Below are positions 1-8,246 of a stretch of 19,957 nucleotides of DNA, one piece after another (positions within the stretch are counted from its first letter, which is position 1; each line of letters opens with the position of its first letter). The position numbers and the translations under genes were made by a program. The notes under the pieces were generated by a model. The model saw only the letters and a program-made list of their open reading frames with translations. It had not been told where the DNA came from and did no database searches. Location of the stretch: assembly GCA_018369555.1 (NCBI GenBank), contig JAGZCC010000039.1:1-19957 (forward strand), read 5' to 3'. Source of the stretch: Thomasclavelia spiroformis. Its GTDB lineage: Bacteria; Bacillota_I; Bacilli_A; Erysipelotrichales; Coprobacillaceae.

Positions 1-40
1 AATTAGAATAATCTATTTTTGTGTTTTTTCAACATAATTA

Positions 41-69
41 AAACTTGTTTTTAAGTTTGTCTTTTTTTA
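41..69 (+). terminator. weak possible terminator of a gene left of the window
   Basis: AAACTT (41-46) and AAGTTT (53-58) form a 6-bp stem with a 6-nt loop, followed by GTC and seven T on the plus strand. The stem has little GC, so this is weak. It would serve a plus-strand gene that lies outside the window. The minus-strand rhomboid gene gets no T-run from this hairpin, and I see no clear terminator for it before the edge. Confidence 0.3.
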
Positions 70-116
70 TGCAGTTTACCTCTATTTTGTTTCACACTTC
101 TCCTTATATTTTATAT

Positions 117-761
117 CTAATTGAAGGTATTAAAACAACTATGTGTCTCTTGATTTTTCCAAATATCTAATGGCATAAATTTAATTACAACTAACATAGC
201 TATAAAACCACCAATCATTCCCGAAACATGACCTACTAAAGATATTGAAGGAACTAAAAATGATATTAATAACATCAATATCACACTTGATGCTATTTGT
301 TTAAATACATATGCATATACACTTTTAAATTTCATTGCCAATGCTAATAATGCACCCATTAATCCAAATATTGCTCCAGATATGCCTCCCATAATACTAT
401 TTGCACCACTGCCATTAATCAAATACAAAGCACAAGGAAACATAGTTGTAGCAAACATTGAAGCAATCAGTACAATCGCATAACGTTTTTGTCCTAATAA
501 ATACTCCATTACCGCTCCAAAATTTAAAAGCGAATAGCAATTACAAAAAATATGCATTAATCCAAAATGAATAAAGTTAGCAGTTATCAAACGATAATAA
601 TCTTTTAAACCCATTACTAAAATTGGATTAAACCCACCACTTTCAATTCCTTGAAATACATTCATTTCAATTCCATATTTTAAAGTTGTATATATATATA
701 CTATCACACATACACCAATTACTGCACAAGTAATTGGATATTTTTTATAATCAAATTTCAT
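117..761 (-). CDS. rhomboid-family intramembrane serine protease
   Basis: A 214-residue polytopic membrane protein of the rhomboid family, which cleaves transmembrane substrates within the bilayer. The catalytic serine is in GGISG (Ser128) and the partner histidine is in GHVSG (His178), each inside a hydrophobic helix. The rhomboid signature HFGLMHIFCN (His65, His70, Asn74) lies upstream of them. About six hydrophobic segments are visible, as expected for the minimal bacterial form. It is the last gene of a tight minus-strand run: its start lies 1 bp after the stop of the DprA-like gene. Its GGAG ribosome binding site lies inside that gene's final codons, so translation is probably coupled. 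The substrate is unknown. Confidence 0.9.
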   Translation of the reverse strand: MKFDYKKYPITCAVIGVCVIVYIYTTLKYGIEMNVFQGIESGGFNPILVMGLKDYYRLITANFIHFGLMHIFCNCYSLLNFGAVMEYLLGQKRYAIVLIASMFATTMFPCALYLINGSGANSIMGGISGAIFGLMGALLALAMKFKSVYAYVFKQIASSVILMLLISFLVPSISLVGHVSGMIGGFIAMLVVIKFMPLDIWKNQETHSCFNTFN

Positions 762-762
762 T

Positions 763-1752
763 TTATTCTCCTAAAAAATCAAATATTGACATTTGATCAA
801 TATTGATCTCTGTAACTTCTATATTATTTTTATTTTTATCATAAATTTTATCAAAAGAATCATCAGATAAAATATCCTTAACATATATAGGAGTAACCCC
901 CATATCCAACAAGCGATCATTACCCAAATATAATCCTTCAACAGCCAAAGGAACCGTCCAGTTATTATGAAGATTTTGTAAAGCTGTAAACCAAGTTGCA
1001 CCATTATTTATACTACTAGAAATGACTATTTGATATTTAGATAGTGCACAAACATAACTATTACGATCAATTGCATTAGTAATATCGAAATAACAATAAG
1101 GATCTTCCGCACTTAACATTACTAAACATCCCAATTTTAAATATCTTTTAAAATCACTTTGCTTGGCTGCCAATCGTTCACAAACAAAATTAACACACGA
1201 ACCTCCACGTTTTAAAGCATAATGCAACGCTATTTCATCTATTCCTTTAGAATCATTAGAAATATAAGATAAATTATTATCAATAATTTTATCAATCAGT
1301 TTTTTAGTATACGTACGATCTTTTTTACTAACTTTCGTCAATCCTGCTAAAGATATTCCATCTTTTATATTTTCAATATTACCACAATAAAATAAGTAGA
1401 GTGGTGCCCTTTTTTTTAAATGCTTCACCAATCTAATTGGGTAATTTTCTTCATACTTAGTAGTAATATTGATCCCATTATTTTCTAGATTATTAAGTAC
1501 ACTTAAAAATAGATTAAGTGTACTTAATCTTTTAACCATTTTGTATGCAATGAATTCATTAATTTCTAAAATATCTTCCAATTCATTTCTTGTCATCGAA
1601 AGTAAACTTGCCGGTCCACTTAATCCTTTTTTTCTAATCGACTGTTCAACCATCTGCCATTCATCTGTAGTTAAAGGAACTTCTTTATACGCTTTTAAAC
1701 GAGCACAAAACAACATCATTGCAAGACTATCTAAATTTAACTTAATCCGCAT
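763..1752 (-). CDS. divergent DprA/Smf-like DNA-processing protein
   Basis: A 329-residue protein that resembles DprA, the single-stranded DNA-binding protein that loads RecA during natural transformation. The N-terminal ~90 residues look helical and HhH-like. The Rossmann part is recognisable from GIDEIALHYAL near residue 167, RNSYVCALS near 230, and the downstream stretch ending in GNDRLLDMGVTPI, which matches the end of the DprA fold. The usual GSR and SGGA motifs are replaced by LAGLTKVS and YISND, so the phosphate-binding region is altered. An AAAGGAGG site lies 10 nt before the ATG. The gene is 16 bp downstream of the asparaginase gene. I infer DprA ancestry but not necessarily transformation function. 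Confidence 0.75.
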   Translation of the reverse strand: MRIKLNLDSLAMMLFCARLKAYKEVPLTTDEWQMVEQSIRKKGLSGPASLLSMTRNELEDILEINEFIAYKMVKRLSTLNLFLSVLNNLENNGINITTKYEENYPIRLVKHLKKRAPLYLFYCGNIENIKDGISLAGLTKVSKKDRTYTKKLIDKIIDNNLSYISNDSKGIDEIALHYALKRGGSCVNFVCERLAAKQSDFKRYLKLGCLVMLSAEDPYCYFDITNAIDRNSYVCALSKYQIVISSSINNGATWFTALQNLHNNWTVPLAVEGLYLGNDRLLDMGVTPIYVKDILSDDSFDKIYDKNKNNIEVTEINIDQMSIFDFLGE

Positions 1753-1768
1753 TAAATGTCAGCCTCCT

Positions 1769-2749
1769 TTAATATTCATCAAAAATTCTTTTTATTTCAC
1801 TTACATCTTTAGTTTTACTCATCGCAAGCATTAACAGTACTCGTGCCTTTTGTCCAGATAATGTATTAGAAGGAATACATTGATTATTAGGATCAAATAT
1901 TTCACTTTCATAAACAATTCCCTGATTAACTCTTGAAGCACGAACAAAAATAGTTCCCATTTTACTTAATCTATTAACTTCATCTAACCAAGCTTTACTA
2001 TAATTACCGCTTCCGCTACCAATAATTACAATTCCTTGATGTATCTTTGACATTAACGTCAATATTTCAACCTTAGCTCCAGCATAATAATAAACAATTC
2101 CAACTGACGGTAATGATTCTGGTAAATCTTTACTAAAAATTGACTGTAAAGTATGTTTTTTAAATGTTCTAGAAAACATATTCACCTTATCATCATAGAT
2201 ATAACCTAAACATCCAAAATCCTTTTGATCAAAAGCATCTATTTTAAAATTACTTATCTTTTGAATATCCCGACCAGAATAAATAGTACTCGAAAACAGA
2301 GCCATTACCCCATGTCCTAAAGCCTCATCACTAGATGCCAAACAAACTGCCTGATACAAATTCATCGGCCCATCTGCACTAGTTGCACTGGCTGGTCTCA
2401 TCGCTCCAGTTAGTACAACCGGTTTATATGTATGAATAGTCAAATTTAAAAAATATGCTGTTTCATCTAAAGTATCAGTACCATGAGTAACAACAAGTCC
2501 ATCGACATCATCACAGTCTACTAATTCATTTATTTTATTAGCTAAAATAAGCCAATGTTTCTCATCCATTTCATTACTATCAACATTAAAAAGTTGAATA
2601 GCTTTTAAATTTGCAACTTCATTAATCATTGGAATAGATTCTATGATTTCATCAATATTAATTTTTCCTGCTTGATAATTTGTTGCTTTTCCAGTCTTAC
2701 CACTACCAGCAATAGTTCCTCCTGTTGCTATAATAACTATATTTTTCAT
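1769..2749 (-). CDS. L-asparaginase, cytoplasmic
   Basis: A 326-residue asparaginase, hydrolysing L-asparagine to aspartate and ammonia. ATGGTIAGSG near the N-terminus carries the nucleophilic Thr12, Tyr25 follows in TNYQAG, and THGTDT at 88-93 supplies the Thr91-Asp92 pair. TGAMRP and SADGP are the usual following motifs. There is no signal peptide, since the first strand starts directly after the initiator Met, so the enzyme is cytoplasmic. Length is normal for the family. A promoter lies just upstream, and only a weak GGTGA binding site precedes the start. It is the first gene of the asparaginase, DprA-like, rhomboid run. Confidence 0.93.
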   Translation of the reverse strand: MKNIVIIATGGTIAGSGKTGKATNYQAGKINIDEIIESIPMINEVANLKAIQLFNVDSNEMDEKHWLILANKINELVDCDDVDGLVVTHGTDTLDETAYFLNLTIHTYKPVVLTGAMRPASATSADGPMNLYQAVCLASSDEALGHGVMALFSSTIYSGRDIQKISNFKIDAFDQKDFGCLGYIYDDKVNMFSRTFKKHTLQSIFSKDLPESLPSVGIVYYYAGAKVEILTLMSKIHQGIVIIGSGSGNYSKAWLDEVNRLSKMGTIFVRASRVNQGIVYESEIFDPNNQCIPSNTLSGQKARVLLMLAMSKTKDVSEIKRIFDEY

Positions 2750-2764
2750 TTTATCACCGGTACT

Positions 2765-2770
2765 ATTATA
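2765..2770 (-). promoter_or_regulatory. -10 box of the asparaginase promoter
   Basis: A perfect TATAAT on the minus strand only 15 bp before the asparaginase ATG, which predicts a leader of about 9 nt. No good -35 hexamer is visible 16-18 bp upstream, where the T-tract of the ppdK terminator sits. The promoter may be weak, or transcription may also come from ppdK readthrough. Confidence 0.45.
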
Positions 2771-2789
2771 ACAAATTTATCGAAGCATA

Positions 2790-2823
2790 AAAAGAAAAAA
2801 CGTCTCTTTAACCAAAGAGACGT
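2790..2823 (-). terminator. Rho-independent terminator of ppdK
   Basis: ACGTCTCTTT (2800-2809) pairs perfectly with AAAGAGACGT (2814-2823) around a 4-nt loop. On the minus strand the hairpin is followed by TTTTTTCTTTTT. It lies 10 bp after the ppdK stop and separates ppdK from the asparaginase operon. Confidence 0.93.
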
Positions 2824-2832
2824 TAATAATCA

Positions 2833-5499
2833 TTATTTATCTGCAACTAATACTTTATCAGTAGTATGTTCAAGAATAATTTCTTCAGCCGCAGCTTGTG
2901 CAGCAGCAAGACGTGCAATTAATACACGATATGGTGAACATGAAACATATGTTAAACCTTTTTTATGGCAGAATTTAATTGATTCTGGGTCACCACCATG
3001 TTCTCCACAAATACCTAGCTTAATGTTAGGACGAATACTACGACCTTTTGTAGCAGCCATTTCAATTAATTGACCTACACCACTTCGATCTAAAGAAACA
3101 AATGGGTCAACTTGAATTACTTTACGATTAATATATTCTGGTAAGAATGAACCGATATCATCACGTGAGAATCCATATGTCATTTGAGTTAAGTCATTAG
3201 TACCAAATGAGAAGAATTCTGCATGTTTAGCAATTTCATCAGCTGTTAAAGCAGCTCTTGGAATTTCAATCATTGTACCAATCTTATATTCAATTTTAGC
3301 ATTTTTAGCCATAATTGCTGCTTCAATTGCTTTTGTAACATTATCTTTTACATAAACAATTTCTGATTCACTACCAATTAATGGTAACATAATTTCAGGA
3401 ACAATTGTACATCCTAATTCTCTTTCAACATCAATTGCAGCATCAATAATAGCTTTAACTTGCATATTATAGATTTCTGGATAAGTAACCGCCAAACGAG
3501 AACCACGATGTCCTAACATTGGATTAGTTTCTTTTAAAGCAGCTCCTTTAGTTTTAACTTCTTCTAATGTTTTACCTAATTTATCAGCCACAACTTGATA
3601 TTCTTCATCAGTATGAGGTAAGAACTCATGAAGAGGTGGATCTAATAAACGTACTGTAACCGGCAATCCTACCATTGCACGATAAATTCCTCTAAAGTCT
3701 TCTACTTGGAATTTATATAATTCATCTAATGCTTTAATTCTTTCTTCAACAGTATCAGATAAAATCATTTGTCTTACATATTGAATTCTATCTCCTTCAA
3801 AGAACATATGTTCTGTACGACATAATCCAATACCTTCTGCCCCAAATTTAATTGCCACAGCAGCATCACGTGGACTATCAGCATTAGCTCGTACTTGTAA
3901 TTTTTTAATTTCATCTGCCCATGACATTAATTCAGCAAAATCACCTGTTAATTCAGATTCTTCAGAATCTAAAACACCTAAATATACCTTACCAGTAGAA
4001 CCATCTAATGATACTTCTGTTCCTTCTGGATATGTTTTTCCATCAATTGTAAATGTACCAGCTTCATAATCAATAGACAACGCTTTAGCCCCAACGATAC
4101 AGCATTTACCCATACCACGAGCAACTACAGCTGCATGGCTAGTCATACCACCTGTAGAAGTTAAAATACCTTCACAATCAACCATACCTTGGATATCTTC
4201 TGGAGAAGTTTCATGTCTTACTAAAATAACTTTTTCTCCAGCTACAGCTTTTTCATGTACTTTTTCAGCTGTTAAATACACTTTACCAGCTCCAGCTCCT
4301 GGTGAAGCAGGTAATCCTTCAAGAACAGAATCAGCAGATTTTAATGCTTCAGCTGTAAAATTAGGATGTAATAATTGAGAAATTTGATCAGGTTCAACTC
4401 TAGTCATCGCTTCATATTTATTAATTAAACCTTCATGAACTAAATCAACTGCAATTTTTAAAGCAGCTTTACCTGTACGTTTCCCATTACGTGTTTGTAA
4501 TATATATAATTTACCATTTTCAACAGTAAATTCACAGTCTTGCATATCTTTATAGTGTTTTTCTAATCCTTTAACAATTTCAACTAATTGTTTATAAATT
4601 TCTGGCATATCTTCTTCTAATTTAGCAATTTTTTGTGGTGTACGAATACCAGCAACAACATCTTCACCTTGAGCGTTAATCAAATATTCTCCATAAATAT
4701 GATTATCACCATTAGCAGCATTACGAGTAAACAATACACCTGTACCAGAATCATTCCCCATGTTTCCAAATACCATTTGTTGAACATTTACAGCAGTTCC
4801 TAAATCATGTGGAATTCCATTTAAATTACGATAAATGATCGCACGTTCATTATTCCAAGATCTAAATACAGCTAAAATTGCCCCCATTAATTGTTCTTTA
4901 GCATCTTGTGGAAATTCTCTTCCTAATTGACTTTTGAAAATTTCTTTATATTGAGGAATAATTATATTTTCAAAATCTTCAGCAGTGATATCTAAATCAC
5001 TTTCATATCCTTTAGAATTTTTTAATTCAGTTAATTTTGCTTCAAATAATTCTTTGTCAACTTCACAAACAACATCAGAATACATTTGAATAAATCTACG
5101 ATAACTATCAAAAGCAAAACGACGATTATCTGTTTGTTTAGCAACAACTTCAACAGTTTCATCATTCAAACCTAAATTTAGAATAGTATCCATCATCCCA
5201 GGCATAGAAAATTTTGCCCCAGAACGAACTGAAACCAATAATGGATTTTCTAATCCTCCAAGTTTTTTATCAGCTAATTTTTCTAATTTTTCTAGACATT
5301 TATCAATTTGTTTTTTCATTTCATCATTGATAATTTTTCCATCAGCATAATATTCATTACATGCTTCTGTAGTAACAGTAAACCCTTGTGGTACTGGTAA
5401 ACCTAAATTAACCATCGCAGCTAAGTTAGCACCTTTACCACCTAGAAGGTCACGCATCATTTCGTTTCCTTCACTAAACATATAGACATATTTTTTCAT
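2833..5499 (-). CDS. ppdK: pyruvate, phosphate dikinase
   Basis: An 888-residue enzyme that reversibly converts pyruvate, ATP and phosphate to PEP, AMP and PPi. In anaerobes it often runs in glycolysis or gluconeogenesis. GGKGANLAAM opens the ATP-grasp domain. GGMTSHAAVVAR near residue 455 holds the phosphorylated histidine and adjacent regulatory Thr/Ser. The C-terminal PEP-binding barrel shows GAEGIGLCRTEHMF, FFSFGTNDLTQMTYG and GICGEHGGDP with the catalytic Cys831. I chose the ATG at 5499 because AAGGAGGA (5508-5515) is 8 nt before it. A frame opening 24 nt further upstream lacks such a site. The gene is monocistronic between its own promoter and terminator. No PPDK regulatory kinase gene is adjacent. 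Confidence 0.97.
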   Translation of the reverse strand: MKKYVYMFSEGNEMMRDLLGGKGANLAAMVNLGLPVPQGFTVTTEACNEYYADGKIINDEMKKQIDKCLEKLEKLADKKLGGLENPLLVSVRSGAKFSMPGMMDTILNLGLNDETVEVVAKQTDNRRFAFDSYRRFIQMYSDVVCEVDKELFEAKLTELKNSKGYESDLDITAEDFENIIIPQYKEIFKSQLGREFPQDAKEQLMGAILAVFRSWNNERAIIYRNLNGIPHDLGTAVNVQQMVFGNMGNDSGTGVLFTRNAANGDNHIYGEYLINAQGEDVVAGIRTPQKIAKLEEDMPEIYKQLVEIVKGLEKHYKDMQDCEFTVENGKLYILQTRNGKRTGKAALKIAVDLVHEGLINKYEAMTRVEPDQISQLLHPNFTAEALKSADSVLEGLPASPGAGAGKVYLTAEKVHEKAVAGEKVILVRHETSPEDIQGMVDCEGILTSTGGMTSHAAVVARGMGKCCIVGAKALSIDYEAGTFTIDGKTYPEGTEVSLDGSTGKVYLGVLDSEESELTGDFAELMSWADEIKKLQVRANADSPRDAAVAIKFGAEGIGLCRTEHMFFEGDRIQYVRQMILSDTVEERIKALDELYKFQVEDFRGIYRAMVGLPVTVRLLDPPLHEFLPHTDEEYQVVADKLGKTLEEVKTKGAALKETNPMLGHRGSRLAVTYPEIYNMQVKAIIDAAIDVERELGCTIVPEIMLPLIGSESEIVYVKDNVTKAIEAAIMAKNAKIEYKIGTMIEIPRAALTADEIAKHAEFFSFGTNDLTQMTYGFSRDDIGSFLPEYINRKVIQVDPFVSLDRSGVGQLIEMAATKGRSIRPNIKLGICGEHGGDPESIKFCHKKGLTYVSCSPYRVLIARLAAAQAAAEEIILEHTTDKVLVADK

Positions 5500-5534
5500 T
5501 AATATAATCCTCCTTAGAATCAATCCATGTTTAT

Positions 5535-5563
5535 ATTATACACATGTTAGCCTTTTCATTCAA
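5535..5563 (-). promoter_or_regulatory. ppdK promoter, sigma-A type
   Basis: On the minus strand TTGAAT (5558-5563) and TATAAT (5535-5540) are separated by exactly 17 bp. A start near 5528 would give a leader of about 29 nt before the ppdK ATG, containing the AAGGAGGA site. Confidence 0.8.
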
Positions 5564-5564
5564 G

Positions 5565-5578
5565 TGGAAGCGCTTTTA
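5565..5578 (-). promoter_or_regulatory. cre-like CcpA operator upstream of ppdK
   Basis: TAAAAGCGCTTCCA on the minus strand has the core AAGCGCTT of a catabolite-responsive element and differs from the ideal TGAAAGCGCTTTCA only near the ends. It touches the upstream edge of the -35 box (1 bp gap), so bound CcpA could contact RNA polymerase. The site is seen directly. Regulation by CcpA is inferred from family knowledge. Confidence 0.7.
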
Positions 5579-5620
5579 TTTTTTTACATTTTATTACAAT
5601 AAAATTACTAAAAAATCTAT

Positions 5621-5653
5621 TTTATTTGATATAATCATCTAAAATCAAATAAA
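5621..5653. repeat. 10-bp inverted repeat between the helicase terminator and the ppdK promoter
   Basis: TTTATTTGAT (5621-5630) and ATCAAATAAA (5644-5653) are perfect inverted repeats around a 13-nt spacer. On the minus strand the stem is followed within a few bases by ATTTTTT. It could be a second, weaker terminator for the DEAD-box gene or an upstream operator of ppdK. The stem has only two GC pairs. Confidence 0.45.
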
Positions 5654-5673
5654 TACCCTATCAAAACATTTTC

Positions 5674-5709
5674 AAAAAAAAAGATTGTATCAATAAAATA
5701 CAATCTTTT
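5674..5709 (-). terminator. Rho-independent terminator of the DEAD-box helicase gene
   Basis: AAGATTGTAT (5681-5690) pairs with ATACAATCTT (5698-5707) around a 7-nt loop. On the minus strand the stem runs into nine T (5674-5682). It lies about 10 bp after the stop of the helicase gene. Confidence 0.9.
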
Positions 5710-5718
5710 ACCTCAAAA

Positions 5719-7317
5719 CTATCTCCTATTTGCAATCTCAATTTCAACCTTACGATTATTAAGCTTCCTTTTATTACAATTTTTAACTACTTTATTAACC
5801 ACTTTTTTCTTTATATCAACAAACGTAAATTTACGTTTCAAATCAATATCACCAATATCATCTTTCCTAATTCCAGCGTTGCTAATAAAAAAATCAATAA
5901 TTTGCGGAACTTTAACTCGGTCCATTGTTCCAACCGTTAAAAATAATCTCGTATAATTTTTATCATTTTTACCATGCTGTTTTTTTGAACTTGCTTCTTG
6001 AATTACATCACGCTGATAATCATAACCAAGTTGCTCTTGATAACTCATATATAATAATGCAGCAGTAAAATCACTTAACATTGTCGGATCAATTTCATTT
6101 ACAAGTTGTTTAAATCTTTTATGGTTACCAGCTAAAATAACATCTTCAACATCACTAATCAGCGTTCCAATTCTAGCTTCAAAAATTTCTTGCAATGTTG
6201 GAACAGCTACTTTTGTAATCGTTGATTTAGTTACTCGTTCAATTTGTTTTAAAAAACTTGCCTCTTTAGGACTAATTATAGAATAAGCTAAACCTTCTTT
6301 ATCAGCTCTTCCCGTACGTCCAATTCGATGAACATATGATTCAATATCTTGAGGTAATTCATAATTAATTACATGAGTAACATTTTCAACATCTATTCCT
6401 CTTGCAGCAACATCAGTTGCAACTAAAAAATTAATTGTTCCTTTTTTAAACTTACGTAATGTATTCAAACGATGATTTTGATTCAAATCACCATGCATCG
6501 CTTCAACGTTATAATTAGATTGTTGCATTTGTTCAGTTACTTCATCTACACTACGTTTAGTACGACAAAAAATAATTCCTGTTTTAATATTAGCGACATC
6601 AATCAAACGACATAATGTTTCAAAACGATCTTTTGGTTTTACTTCATAATAAAACTGTTTGACAGAAGTGGCTGTTGTCTGTTTTGAAAGTACTGCTACA
6701 TGTTTAAAATCATTATGCATATAATTTTGAGCAATCTTTTTGATTCCTGCTGGCATCGTAGCTGAAAACAATATCGTTTGACGTGAATCATCCGTTTTTT
6801 CTAATATTGTTTCAATATCTTCAACAAAGCCCATATTCAACATTTCATCAGCTTCATCTAAAACAACATATCTTACATTATCAAACTTTAAAACTTTTCG
6901 ACGCATTAAATCCATAATACGTCCTGGAGTTCCTACAACTATATCTACACCTTTTTTTATTGTACGAATTTGCTTTTCAATATCACTCCCACCAAACACA
7001 CAAACGATTTTACTATCGTTATATTTACCAATACGATGCATTTCCTCATAAATTTGCATCGCTAATTCTCTAGTTGGTGACAAAATTATTGCTTGAGGAA
7101 GTGTATCATTAATCGATTTTATTTTTGATAATAAAACACTCCCAAAAGCTAAAGTTTTACCTGTTCCTGTTTGAGCTTGTCCAATAGCATCAACTCCAGT
7201 CAACAATACTGGAATAGCTTGTTCTTGAATTTGTGAGGGTTTAGAAAACCCCATATCTTTTATTGCTTTTAATACTTCTTCACTTAATCCTAATTGTTCA
7301 AATTTATTTTCAATCAT
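5719..7317 (-). CDS. DEAD-box ATP-dependent RNA helicase with DbpA-type RNA-binding domain
   Basis: A 532-residue RNA helicase of the CshA/DeaD/DbpA group, likely acting in ribosome assembly or RNA decay. Motifs occur in order: Q motif near 6-34, AQTGTGKT (48-55), PTREL (81-85), TPGR (130-133), DEAD (154-157), SAT (185-187), and HRIGRTGR (330-337). The last ~75 residues, starting NYTRLFLTVG, look like the small RRM-like domain of DbpA/CsdA that anchors the enzyme on structured RNA, and end in a basic tail. I prefer the ATG at 7317, which has AAAGG a few bases upstream, over an in-frame start 57 nt earlier that would overlap the promoter. Assignment among cshA, deaD and dbpA is uncertain. Confidence 0.95.
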   Translation of the reverse strand: MIENKFEQLGLSEEVLKAIKDMGFSKPSQIQEQAIPVLLTGVDAIGQAQTGTGKTLAFGSVLLSKIKSINDTLPQAIILSPTRELAMQIYEEMHRIGKYNDSKIVCVFGGSDIEKQIRTIKKGVDIVVGTPGRIMDLMRRKVLKFDNVRYVVLDEADEMLNMGFVEDIETILEKTDDSRQTILFSATMPAGIKKIAQNYMHNDFKHVAVLSKQTTATSVKQFYYEVKPKDRFETLCRLIDVANIKTGIIFCRTKRSVDEVTEQMQQSNYNVEAMHGDLNQNHRLNTLRKFKKGTINFLVATDVAARGIDVENVTHVINYELPQDIESYVHRIGRTGRADKEGLAYSIISPKEASFLKQIERVTKSTITKVAVPTLQEIFEARIGTLISDVEDVILAGNHKRFKQLVNEIDPTMLSDFTAALLYMSYQEQLGYDYQRDVIQEASSKKQHGKNDKNYTRLFLTVGTMDRVKVPQIIDFFISNAGIRKDDIGDIDLKRKFTFVDIKKKVVNKVVKNCNKRKLNNRKVEIEIANRR

Positions 7318-7345
7318 TGTATATACCTTTCTAAACACTTTGGTG

Positions 7346-7374
7346 AGTATAGCATAAATATTGCTTATATACAA
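7346..7374 (-). promoter_or_regulatory. promoter of the DEAD-box helicase gene
   Basis: On the minus strand TTGTAT (7369-7374) and TATACT (7346-7351) are spaced by 17 bp. The predicted start lies about 22 nt before the ATG at 7317, leaving no room for a long regulated leader. Confidence 0.6.
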
Positions 7375-7479
7375 ACATATTTTTAAATTTTATTATATTT
7401 TTTTGTAAGAAAATTTAAATTTTCACATCCAATAATCAAAATCTTATCATACCATTAAAACAGCACAACCAAAAACAAA

Positions 7480-7507
7480 AATAACCGCTTATCAATAAGC
7501 GATTATT
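7480..7507 (-). terminator. terminator of the chloramphenicol acetyltransferase pseudogene
   Basis: CGCTTA (7486-7491) and TAAGCG (7496-7501) form the inner stem with a 4-nt loop. After one mismatch the stem extends five more AT pairs out to 7480/7507. On the minus strand it is followed by TTTTTGTTTTT. It lies directly after the pseudogene's stop. Confidence 0.8.
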
Positions 7508-7511
7508 CAAA

Positions 7512-8136
7512 CTAACTATTAAGCAATTCCTGCAATTCATTTATAAAACGGCATATATGAAAACCATCACAAACAGCATGATGCACTTGAATTGCTAAAG
7601 GTAATAAAATCTTATCATTTTCTTTGTAATATTTTCCCATTGTAAATATCGGTTGTAAAAAATCATAATCCTTTTGTAGATTCAAGTTAAACCCTTCAAA
7701 TGATGCCCAGGGAATCATTGAAACCAGAAAATTATTTTTAGGAACATTCGCTTTTACAAACATTCCATTTTGATTTGCATACTTAAGCATATCATCTTCA
7801 TACGCTCTACAAAAATCTTCATATTTACAATAATACTCTGTCCAAAGATTAGAAAAAGTTTTTTTGTATCTTGATGAAATATCGTATAACTTGGTATCAT
7901 TATTTCAAACATACCTAATTTACCATTTTCATCAATCGCCATTTTCAATTCATCATATTTATTTACAACTGTAGTAATATAATACAACATCGTTGGATAT
8001 AGTTTTTGTTTTCTCTTTATTATCTTAGTTATATCCATTTTAACTGTCATACTATAAGTACATGGTACATTAAAAAATAGTGATCAAAATATTCTTTTCT
8101 TTTCCAATTATCTTTATCAATAAATATAAATTTCAT
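7512..8136 (-). pseudogene. chloramphenicol O-acetyltransferase (type A), two frameshifts
   Basis: Three reading frames together encode one CAT-like protein. The first, from ATG at 8136 (AAGGGAT site upstream), gives an N-terminus with NWKRKEYFDHYF. The second has CTYSMTVKMDITK through YTIFHQDTKK. The third has NLWTEYYCKYEDF through SMIPWASFEGFNLN to the catalytic HHAVCDG. The frame changes at an A6 run (8072-8077) and at the A5/T7 runs (7853-7865). Each needs one added base. Adding two bases to the 625 nt gives exactly 209 codons, the usual CAT length of about 208 residues. All active-site motifs survive, so the damage is recent or a sequencing artefact. As written it cannot make a full enzyme. 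Confidence 0.88.
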
Positions 8137-8220
8137 CTATAATCCCTTCAACTAACTTAACAAACTGGGAGTACCATCCATCTTTAACTCAATTCCAATT
8201 ATCTCTAATTTAAAAATAAG

Positions 8221-8244
8221 ATATCATCTATTTAAAGATGATAT
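8221..8244 (-). terminator. terminator of the primase-helicase operon
   Basis: ATATCATCT (8221-8229) pairs with AGATGATAT (8236-8244) around a 6-nt loop, directly after the stop of the hypothetical gene ending at 8247. On the minus strand it is followed by CTTATTTTTAAAT, a broken T-tract, so strength is moderate. Confidence 0.65.
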
Positions 8245-8246
8245 GC

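Noticed and set aside
51..95. 14-codon GTG frame on the minus strand after the rhomboid gene, with AAGGAG upstream
   Set aside because: The binding site is only 4 nt from the GTG, the peptide is very short and basic, and nothing else supports translation.
2672..3073. Open frame on the plus strand opposite asparaginase and ppdK
   Set aside because: It is antisense to two clear genes, crosses the ppdK terminator, and its low-complexity Ser/Thr/Asn/Ala-rich translation has no recognisable fold.
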